Source of the DNA: Antedon bifida
Lineage: Eukaryota; Echinodermata; Crinoidea; Comatulida; Antedonidae
NCBI GenBank assembly: GCA_963402885.1
Contig: OY727097.1
Location: 24,235,401 to 24,299,400 of the forward strand
Reading direction: 5' to 3'
Length of the DNA: 64,000 nucleotides
How positions within the stretch are numbered: the stretch's first letter is position 1; every line of letters starts with the position of its first letter. Shown here one piece after another: positions 25,901 to 37,900 of the stretch. The notes below the pieces were generated by a model. It made no database searches, had not been told where the DNA came from, and saw only the letters and a list, made by a program, of their open reading frames with translations. The position numbers were made by a program, and so were the translations under genes.

Positions 25901-28900
25901 AGGAGAAAGAAACAGACAAGTGACCGACACAAAACAAAGAGATACCAATAAGAATGATTCATTGTGAAGAAGGTTAAACTATGGAAGCTAATGTTGTTGT
26001 AAACTAATTATTACGTAATATCAATTATGAATATTATATTCTTATATTATGTAAGTACCGGTACTTGTCAATTGAACATTTGGCATATTTGGACAGAGCA
26101 CTCCAAACATTTGAACTCGAGAAAAGTTTAATTGTCAGTTTTTTACTGGAATCAATGAGGAACCACTTTTGTTTTTAAATCTTACTTATTGCGTATACAT
26201 CATGGAGAAAACTAAGTGGTATGAAGTTCATTCCAGTACTCACTTTCATCGCAAAATCTACCGCTATACGACGGTTCACACAGACAGCGATAACCGGCAA
26301 TTTCATCAACGCACTCTTCAACATGTTGGCACTGATGTTGAGCACAGTCGTTAATGTCGGTCTCACATACTAACCCCTCAAATCCAGATGGGCAATCACA
26401 CCGGAAGTAACCGATTAGGTCGATGCAACTGTCGACAAAACAAAAATATGTCTAAAAATTAAACTGTTTCATCAGCCTCATTTAAGCTTGACAAAATTGT
26501 ACATACATTTTCTGAGTTGAAAAGGTGTATCTATAATAGCTCTCCGATTCTCAGTACCCAGTATTATAGGAATATTTTTGAATATTTGGTAAATACAGCG
26601 TCTCATTTGTTTCAAATGTGATTCCTGTATCGTGTAAGGTGATGTTAAGGTTTGGTTATGGTGATACTAGGAGATACATGTGAAACATATGTGGTGTTGT
26701 AGGCCTATTGCAAAATATTCCTATGATACTGGAGAAATCTAGATACAGTACTGAAAATCGGGTGTATTTTTAATGTACTTTTAGATCAATTTCACACTCA
26801 GGTCAAACCAATAAGTAAACAATTGTCTTTATTCGGTACCTACCTTCCACCATTTTTGCATGGATTAGAAACACACTCATCAATGTCCTTATCACAAGAC
26901 ATTCCACCGTACCCTTGTGGGCATATGCATCTAAACGACCCATCAACTAGAGATGTACACTTTCCTCCATGTGAACACGGATAGGAGTTGCAGCTATTTG
27001 GTTCAATTTCACAAAATTTACCAGAATATCTATTCACACAGGTACACGTGTAACCATCAATCTAATAAGAACGGAAGTGTTACATCAGTTTGGAAAAATG
27101 AGAGGCATTAGGGCAAAAATTAAAAAATACTAACATACAAAACACGCTTTAAAGTGTTTGATAAATGTACATATAACAGAGTATTATAATAACATCATGA
27201 CGAATTCACAAAAAACCCATCACTTTGACAGAAAACTAACCTACAGTAGGCTAAATGTAGATCCTAATTTCTGAATTGGTTCTAAACTTGGAAAAAAAAG
27301 TGGCACTTAGGTCATATATTGGCAGACTAGATTGAGTGTGGATGGATTAAATTGAATGGGGCGGACTAGAATGGGGGCGGAAGACACCACTGGATATTCC
27401 ATTTTGGATATTCCATTTTGGATATAACCCAATTGTTTTAAACAGAAAATGTAACAGCAAAACTTACTTGATCTTGACACGCGGCCTGGTTTTGACACGG
27501 ATTTGAATCGCATTCATTAATCTCTATGTTACATTTAAGTCCAGTATACCCAGGGCGACATAAACAAGAAACACCATTGACTTGAATTCAAGAAACAGGC
27601 ATCATAAATTAATTGATTTGATATTAATATAATTTGAATTTTAAATAGGATATTCACTCTATAGATTTTTTGCCTAAAATCAAAATAATTATTATTATAT
27701 TGGAGCATTGTTAAGGAAACGCAGTACACTCTTCGAAAAGAGTAGGGATCATCTCCCGGTATACTGCTCAATTCCCAACCAAAAGGACCCACCGGAAACA
27801 ACGTTAAAGACTTGATGGTTATCCCATACAACACAAAATAATAATAATAATAATAACAACAAGTTAATAGTATCTTATATAAGTCAAAGATGCTCTTATT
27901 GTGGAATAGCATCCTGAGATGAGAGCGCGTCTTATTGTATTTAGTTACTAAAAAATGGTAATTTAGACGTAATATGTTATTTTATATAGACCTGAAATAA
28001 AAAATTGAATTGAATTGAATATCTATTTCATCTGATTACTTCCAATCATCATACTCTATAACTAACATTTAGGAAAACAATTAGATACCTCTGTCTATAC
28101 AGGTTGAATTGAAGGAACATGGTATTGTTAAACACTCATCGATATTGTTCTCACAGGTTGGACCATCGAACCCAGGCGGGCATTCACAGCTAAAATCATA
28201 CTTCTCGTCAATACACGTACCGCCGTGTAGACACGGGAGTGATACACATGCGTCGAGTTCTGCAATATGAAGATAATAAACTAGTATCAAGATGCCATCA
28301 TTTAATGTTTTATAAATTTAGTTTACTCAAAAATTCAGTAATCTCTATTAAACAGACTATACCGGTTTTTCTACCGGAGAAAAGGATGTGATATGACCAG
28401 TCTGTGGACTTCTGTTCGGATCCTTAACCATCCTTAATAATTTACAATCACACGTCAGCACAACATTGACAAACTACGTCACTATGGGTCGGACCGACCA
28501 AATTACATAACATTGTATCTTTCAGTTAGCCTACCTACGCATTGGTTCTCTTTCGACGATCCTTCATAGTACGTCGTTAGACTGCCACCACATTTTATAC
28601 AACGTCTTTGCTTTCTTTCAGATTGATAAGTTCCAACGGGACACGGTTCACATGGTAATATACCGGTCACAGAAAACGAACCTGGTGAGCAGGTATCTAT
28701 AGACGAAATAATGTAAAGAAGAATTCATTCTATTCTTCCATCTTATAGTTAGAGTCGAACCAGAATCACACAATTATCTTTTCATACGTACACATAACAT
28801 CAATTCAAGTTCTTGGATAGCTACCAATAGACTTACCATACTGCAGTTGTCATCTCTACAAAACCACAATAAGATACCTCTTATTATATTAACTGCATGT

Positions 28901-31900
28901 ACTGTACAAGTGTTACCTCCATTGCCATTACAGTACCTACGACGACCGTCACTATTACCAACACTCCGTCATCACATCGATGATTATTGATAACTTTGTC
29001 TACACTATCAAAAAAGTGATGTGCCCATATATGGACACTATGACGTCATATCACTACCATATTTGGGCACACTAGTTTGATAGTGTAGACAGAGCTTTAG
29101 CCATGGCAAAGTACGTTTTGAGCTTCTGTTAGAGTTGGATATCTAGTTCTTATAGTATTTCCGTCTATTATGGCAACTTTCTTTTAAATACATACCTTGA
29201 CACTGTTCAACAGAGCCTGTGCCAATATTCCACGTGGTTGTGCCGGCTGGACATTGTTTACAAGAAAACTGTCTGCTTTCATCTTGGTAGGTGCCGATTG
29301 GACACGATTTACAAGTAGCAAGCCCTGTAGCCGAGTATGTTCCACGTTTACACACATCTACAAACAAAACATTAAGTAGATTCTTTGCCATTTGATTGGT
29401 AGATTATAAATCACATGAGATTCAATACAAATGATAATAACAGAATTCAAGTCACCTCATCTTCACTCTAATTTGTTACTAATTTTTATATTAATTGTTG
29501 GTGGCAAAAGGATAGAGTTGTTCCTTTTCCACCAATAATATTTATAAACTTCGATGAGTATTCAGAGCCGAAAATAATTGACATTGCTATTTTAAAGATA
29601 CTTTAGACAACGTTTAGATAGTTCATTACGAATATGGAGGTGTAAGTAAATATACATACCTCTACAAGATGTGAAGTTTTTAGCATTGTCTCCAACTGTC
29701 CATGTTCCTTCTGCACACTTTTTACATTCCAGTTGACTCTCTTCATCCTGATACATGCCGTCAGGACACGTCATACACGTCTCAGAGTTCACGTTGTAGT
29801 ATGTGCCAACAGGACAATTCACTATAAAAGAATATAGTATGTTAACAATCTATGGAAATCTTCAATATATTTTAATTTGTAAACGCCTTTGTTTTATATC
29901 CATCGCGTGGTTTGAAAGTCGTTGAATATTTGTGCACTGCGAGGATGATTTTTTCGTTTGGAGCAAAACGGACTTACCACATTTAGTTCGTTTTTGCAAT
30001 ATCGATCCATTCGTACAGAATGGTTCACTCTCAAGGATCTCGTAATCTTCTTCGTCAACCTCCAACACTTCATTCTCTTCTTCAAGTATAAGGGGCATTG
30101 ATCCTGTCTTGATTTGGTTTTCAAACGTAAGACCAGCGTTATCCAGAACCTGCAAGAGTTCTTGGAGCTTTTGTTCACCGGCTTGTTCGTCCTTACGAAA
30201 ACAAAAGAGAAAACCATTATAAAATATGCTAAGTTATCCTAAGAAACTTTACAAACACGTTAGTAATAAGGTCGACCAATCAACGCTTTGAAATTTAGTA
30301 CCGGTGTTGCATATACAGTAATGTTACTGTATAAAAAATCAGAATCACGTTTCCATAAATAATGACAGATATACTAGTTTAGATATTTCGACGCAGCAGG
30401 AAACATCAGCTATGATGTAAACAATTGATAACCTAAAGTTAGAAACTAAATTGGACAATCTTGGCTAAAATCGAAACTTATTCGATGCAATTATTATGTT
30501 TCTTACCTCAAACTCATCGTATGTGCTTGCTGTCACATTGAAAGAGATTGTGGCAATCATGTTGAAGCCTTGCTGGACTAAATCCCGACGGCGCCTACGA
30601 ACAGTATCATCAAGTTCACCACAATAAACCGTAACCTTTTCTATCATACAAGAGTCTTCCGTACTGCAGCCTGACGCGGCAAAGACGCTTGATTCAAATG
30701 CCTTGACGAACGCCTTTTGAATAGCTTTTTTTGTCTTTTCTTCATTGCAATTTCCGGCGTAGTATTGGGATTTCAAACCTTTACGGGCTTGTCCAGCTAC
30801 TTTTCTCTCTGGAAAGATATGGAAATTAAGCTGTGACCTTTATAACAACACAATGATAAACGATTTTCTAGGCAATTCTCTTATTTGTGAAATTAGCTCT
30901 TGGAACAGGTAAGATTAATCTTCTATAGCGTATTATCTTAACTTCTAGGCTTCTGAAACCTATAACCTTTAATTCGATTTAATCCACAAACAGTGGTGAG
31001 TGAGATGCCTACCTATACAGACTTACAATATAGAAGTAGGGAATAGACACATCCACTAGCTAAGTAGTATTTAATTATTAATAAGTTAAGTTATTTATGA
31101 TTTGATTATTTTACCTGAACAGTCTGGCCATGGTGTAGGAAGGTTAGGTGGACTTGTAGACCATATACTGTTTGCACCACAGATGTACCAATGAGCGGGA
31201 GTTTCAGAAAACTCATATTTCTTATTGCAGTAAACACGACAGAACATACCGAACAACCATTGGTCACACGCTCGAGCTCCGTTTATTGGTGCTGGAAAAT
31301 TCTCACACTTTGTCGCTGAATAAAGAAAGATATTTGAATAGCGTTACAATAAAAATATAGTGTTTGTATGTAAAGTATGTAATTTGTACGTTCTGTTGAG
31401 TTTTTTATATACATATATTTTAAATATCTGTCTACGTCTACGTTTTTACTCCTTTTGTATTCTGTCACGTCCAAATAAATTTACCACTGTGGTACTAACT
31501 AAAGTTGATTTAAATTTGAATATTTGTAACAATACTTCAAATAACTATAGTAATACAGTTTCACACAGTATTCATGTTTCTGCTCTAACTATGCTCTAAC
31601 TAATATTTTAAGCTTGGTTCTCACTTGGACCAGTGAAGAGTAATTTCACTCTTCTCTGCTTGTACGCAGGCGCACGTACGCGCACCGTAAGCAATTTGAC
31701 CAATCACAAGCGAGGGATCATCCGAACTATCGCTTGTGATTGGTTAACACTCTTGTGTTGCATCTACGTCGTTGCGCATGCAAGTGGAGACCAAGCTTAA
31801 GTATTTTCAAGTACCGAATATATGTATCCTATTGCAAAAGTGTAATGCGAAATGATGCATTGTAGTTGTATTAGAAAAGTTAATTGTATTTTCCCGAATA

Positions 31901-34900
31901 TTGAAAAAAATTAATGATGTTTAAAGCGTTTATTTGCAAATATAACCTACGTCCAATTTCGATAGTAAAGATACAATCTGCTTCTTGGCCTGATGGGTCA
32001 CGGGCTGTGTAGGTCACTACATGGCTTCCCCATACCATGGCATCTCCTGAGTGATGTGTCTAGAGGTTGTAAAAAAGTGCTGTTTAATTTATTGGTATAA
32101 ACTACTATTTTCTGTAAGTTGCTTTGCACAAACTTTGTTGTAATTTAGTACAGGCCTATACTCTATAATTGATCAGTTCATTGAAGTAGAACTAAGACAG
32201 ACACAATTAGTTAGTAGAAAGTCTGAACCCAGTTACTGTATAAACTATTCCAAGCAGCGCGTGGTATAGTTTTCTCTCTTCTATTATTGAGTGGTAAGCA
32301 AAGCAGTAATCTTCCTAATTACGTAAGCCTACTTCACTAACCTGCGTAATTATAAGATCTGTACCAGAGTTGTCTGAAAATTCAGGTTCATCCCAAGTTA
32401 CTGTCGTTTCTCTATCTTGAGATTCGACACTTTTCTTCTCGGGACAGCCCAGTACGCTCGGCTTTTCTTTGTCTAAATTGAAAAGACAATTGTTGTTTAA
32501 TGAACAACGGTAAGCCTAAGAACAAACTGATTTATAAACATATTTTTCTTACGCTTAATATGTTCTTCAATTTCGCGTAGTTTTTAAATACAATGTATTA
32601 GGTAATGTGTTTTATTATAAACATGAATATATTCTTGTCATTTGATTGGAAGTTTGTGGGTCACATGATGTTCACTAATTCGGTAAAATATGAAATTTTA
32701 TATTTTCACTCAGCTTCGCCTCATAAAAATATAACATTTTGAACTACTATGCTATGCTATAATGAGCCTTGTGCTACCATACAAAAGTTTCTATCTGTAC
32801 TAAGCTTATTTATACCACAACTCTTTGAGAGATCTCACCTTGGATGGAAATCTTAAAAAAGCATGACTTTTCTTTGTCAGCCATATCAATCGCTGTATAT
32901 TTTATAACATGCGATCCAACGTCAAACCTGTCTCCAGATTTTATACCAACTGGTTCTACTTCAATCCTTGGTATATTTATAGGGTCGTTGTCTGTGATAA
33001 CTGGATCATTCCAAATGGCTTGGGCACTGTTAAGGCCTGGCTCTGCCTCAATCGTTATACTAACTGGGCAGTTGATTTCGGGTGGTTCTCCATCTTTAAA
33101 AAGATAAATATTGTTTAAATAAATGTTTAAAGAAATTGAAAATTTCATCTTTGTGCGCTGTTTCTTTTTTGTTGTTGAAATATTTGAAAAAAATATTAAT
33201 TTAAGTCTATAAAATTCAAATACTGTACATAATGATGTTAGCATAGGCCTACTACTTAGGGATACAAACAATAGGCTATGACACACGAGAGTTTAGGATA
33301 GACAAACGTAATATGGCGGTGGGGGTCGGTGGTGGATATAATAAACTTTCCCAAATTTCCTGAATATGATTAATAATGCATTTTTAGCAAGAATGTAAAC
33401 GTATTTCAAATTAATTTAAAGAGGAAGATTCACCAATTGAATGGACAGGTAATACTGGAATGATTGAAATGTATTATCCGGTAAAAACAGAAACAAGGAT
33501 TGGTATTAAACACATATTAGTACTGGAAAACACAGATAAGCCTGTTATCCAAGGCCTTGATCAGGATAGAACGAACGCAATTATTGTTGTTGTCTAATCG
33601 CAGGAAATAAAACTTACACTGATTAGAGAGTGGAATTAACCTCAATAACAGAAGGGAGTGGAAGGTTTGTAAAGGTTGAAAAGATCAAACAGGTTCACAA
33701 ATAAATAACTGTAATAAATGATATTACTCGCGTATAACAACCGAGTTTGACATGCAAGAAATACTAAGTGTAAAACGTAGATGTCGTAGGTTTGATTCAC
33801 ATGCAAAAACTAATGGGTTTGAGAAGTAGATGTCTAAAGCTCTGCCTACATTATCAAACTAGTTTTACAAAAAATGTGATGATGATGTCATAACATTACC
33901 ATATTTGGGCATATCAGCACCATATTTGGGCATATCATTTTTTGTCAAACTACTTTGATAGAGACAGAGCTTTAGATTTGATTCACATGTAAGAACAGCA
34001 TATTTCTTTTTAAAATTACCTCAACATTGGGCAAACATCTTATTTCAATAATATAATATTAATAATGTGAATATGGTTACTAACCAACACAGATTATAGC
34101 ATTTTCATTACTACTCCATTCTCCTGAAGGCTGGCAACGTAAGATTTCATCTCCAATTATATCATAACCCTTCTTACAACCAATGACACATGTTGTGCCA
34201 AGTGGCTGTCGTTCTTTAGCACACTCCGCTGGAGCAATTACTCCATTTTCAGGAAGAGCAATTGCTGGGCAGCTTATTCCTATAGAGAGAAGGATAAGAA
34301 CGAAATATATATTGGGCATTTGCAGACGTGATATGAACTTTTCGGAATTACATGCAGAAATGATACTATCTCACCTCATTCTCATTAATACAGAGAATAA
34401 TGCAATTTGACCTTGACATACCTACGCACGTAGCTTCGTCACCAGTCCATTGCCCATTTGCTCCACATTTTCTGACGGCTGTTCCTTCTATGTTATACCC
34501 TTCGTCACACTCGAATGTACATGTTGAGTCAAATTCGTCATCGGTACTTGAACAGTCTTTACTCCCAAACGCAGGAGATGGTAGGCTTTGGCATGTTATC
34601 TCTGTATGACATGGATATTGTTGTTATACAAATAATGGTAAACTTTAAAATACTACAGTAGGTTACCAGATTCAATGCAAATACTATAAGTTACTACTGT
34701 ACATTACTAGTACAGATTCTGCAACTACCAGTTGTTGCAAATATAGTCTGCAACTGATACTTGGTACAGCTACAGTATGTTGCTAATATAGGGCCTACAG
34801 ATGCTGCTGCAACTGCTACTTGGTACAACTACAGTATGTTGCCAATAGGCAGATGCTGATGCAACTGCTACTTGGTACAACTACAGTATGTTGCCAATAT

Positions 34901-37900
34901 GCAGACGCTGCTGCAACTGCTACTTGGTACAACTACAGTATGTTTCCAAAATGCAAATGCTGCTGCAACTTCTACCTGTACTTGGTACAACTACAATATG
35001 TTGCCAATATGCAGATGCCGCTACAATGCTACTTGGTACAACTACAGTATGCTGCCAATAGGCAGATGCTGCTGCAACTTCTACCTGTACTTGGTACAAC
35101 TACAGTATGTTGCCAATATGCAGATGCCGCTGCAACTGCTACTTGTTACATAACTACAGTCTTTTACTAATACATTTTATATTAACTTACTCCTGTATCA
35201 CCTATATAGTCCTGCTAGAGACAATTACTCACTTTCACATAAAGCTTGTGATTCTGTCCAAGCTCCTGTGGGAAGACACTGCCTTGTTCTAGATCTAACA
35301 TCGGTTAACTGATAGCCTTCGTTACATTCAAATTTACAACGAGTGTTGAATGTATTATCACAGTCTTCTGGTATCTTCTTTCCATTGATTGGTGCTGCTA
35401 AGGCTGGACATGTTGACACTAATTGGATAGAACATTTTCTTTTTTAAAACACAATGAAGAATAATAAAACTCTTTCTAATTCAGAAAGGGTGTTAATGTT
35501 AGCAACATTCATCCTAACGACTTTTGACACAAGGGTCAAGCCTAATACAACACCAGATATTTTGCTTCTCATTTGCAATAATGTGTCATTACAGATAAGC
35601 TTATGTTTGTGTGTGCCAGAGATGTAATTGCATTGCGCCGTAGTTGGCAACCGGTTACATTACGTGATCGACCCTTAGGGGAGAAGGATGTTGTTGTAAA
35701 AGTGTAACAAGTCAACAGCGTTATGAGTGCTATTGTAGATATGGTGCTATATAAATCTTCATTACGATATCATTATCATGGTTACAAGTGTTTTAAAAAT
35801 GGTATTATTGTCACATTTTGACAAACTATAAATATATTATAGTAATATTTGAAACTTACATTGACATGGCCGACCGGTTGCTGGGTTTCCATCATAGCCT
35901 TCAATACATACACATTCTGCAATTGATTCAGAACCATAATCGAGTGTTGTGGCATGCTCCGGGCATGGAGTACATTCTTCCAAAGGCTCCACCACATCTT
36001 TGTACGTTCCTCTAGGACATGCTGAGAAAACAAATGTATTTACGGCAACAGTTTTAATCTGTTGGTATAGTTATAGAGTGAGAGGCCGAGCGGTTAAGAC
36101 AGTTGAATCGTAATACGTAGTCACAAGGGTTCGAGGCTCACTCGCTCCATGGTTCTGGTGGTAGAAAGGTCTTCTCGGATAAGGACTATAAACCGTAGGT
36201 CCAGTGTACAATGTTCATGTGCACTTTAAAGAACCTAGTACATCTTTTGAGAGGAGTAGGAGTTAACCCGGTGGAACTAGTTCATACAGCCACTGTCACA
36301 AACGCACACGCATGAGCCCTCTCGGAGAACAGTCTTTGAAGACAGTATAAAGAATAAATAATAATAATAATAAAAATAGTATTACCAGAACACTTGAAAT
36401 AACAAGCAATGATACATTTTACATATTAATTTAAACTGTAGATCACATAATATTAATGAACCTTGAACTTAATTTGAGAAATTAAAACAATCGTAAAGTT
36501 TCTCTATGACTAGTGTTACTTACGTATACATCTACTGACAAGACCACTGAGTCCTTTGTAACCCAGTCCGCAAACACAGTCGTGGCTACCACCAACCAGG
36601 GCACACGTGCACTGTGCGTACGTGTCACAGCAGCCAATACCAGGAAAGGGATCCGCGCATAGTGTGTCACAAGCGGAGAGTGAAACCGTCTTGTCCCACT
36701 TTACTTCGTGTGGATCTGAAAGGAAAAAAATGGAGATATTAGAGAATAAATGGAAATGTACGCGGCGACGTGTCAATATTATTAGTAATTGACTTAACAT
36801 GAAAAATTATGTATAATTTACAATACGTCGAGTTATTTTTGAGATGGTAGAAGTTCTTCAGACTGTACAAGAAATCATTTATAACGAAGTCTACGCTAGC
36901 AAAAAAGTGCCCAATGTTTTATACTGATATGTTACTGTATGAAATGTCAGAAAACTGTAGAAAAATAGGTTGCCGGAGTTAAAAAACCCCTTTTTTTGTC
37001 TTGTGTGAGTTCATCTCACGTTTATTTAAATTCTCAGTGATGAATATATTTTATACATATAATATGTACATTTGTGACAATTAAATTAAGTGTTTAAAGT
37101 ACTTAAAATACAGGTATATTTACATAATAAGATACTTGAATTTAGAATTAACCATATTTGTTTTAACATTTTAGATACGATGTTAAATAATTAAAATGTA
37201 AAAATGAAAGATGGCGGTAAAATACATGATTAAAATCTTTCTTTATAAACTATCTTGCTTTTGTTCTTATTTGTGTTCGAGTAGAGAGTCTATAAACTCA
37301 GGAGAGGAATATTGAATATCCTCTCTTTTCACCAAGACAAAAAGGATGAAATGAAAAAAGAGGAATGCAAAAGTTTGAAAGTTAGATATTTAAAATGATA
37401 GCATAAAATGATATATTTAATGAAAACCGTAAGGTTATAGTTCATACACTGTGCAAGTCCGATTTTGGCTCTGTGCGCGCATATGTAAAACCTTTCTTTG
37501 TAAACTCGGAGTTAGCTAAAGTCAAATAATGATAGTGCTCAGGATGTACATAGTCATTCGCAATAAACTATTTTATTTTACCTCCTCTGATCCGGTAGGC
37601 TAGTTGTTGAAACTGGTGAAAACTACTATACTGATATGTATGTTCGGCATCAGTAGCAATCTTTTCAAGCTGTTCTTTATCAAAGAGACCGACTCCAAAA
37701 GTGAAAACCTCAACATGTGCAAGTTTGAGTGCAGCTGCTGTAGTCAGTGGGTCACCTCCAACGTTTGCAATTCCATCACTTAGCAGAATAAGGGCCTAAA
37801 TTATAATAAAAAAGTAACATTTGATTTTTTTTACCAACATTCCACCATAATACTGATTACATTACTGGTGGAAGTGGGCATTCTTATGGTATTCCTCAAT

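Noticed and set aside
27535-27912. 125-codon minus-strand frame
   Set aside because: Only its 5'-proximal overlap with exon 27468-27580 is coding, in a different frame; the rest is intron with an (aat)n tract.
34820-35170. 116-codon frame rich in YVANMQ-type repeats
   Set aside because: It is simply the translation of the minisatellite; no start context, splice signals or conservation.
36073-36150. Possible tRNA gene
   Set aside because: A and B boxes are present, but the acceptor stem does not pair and a SINE body plus (ataa)n tail follows.
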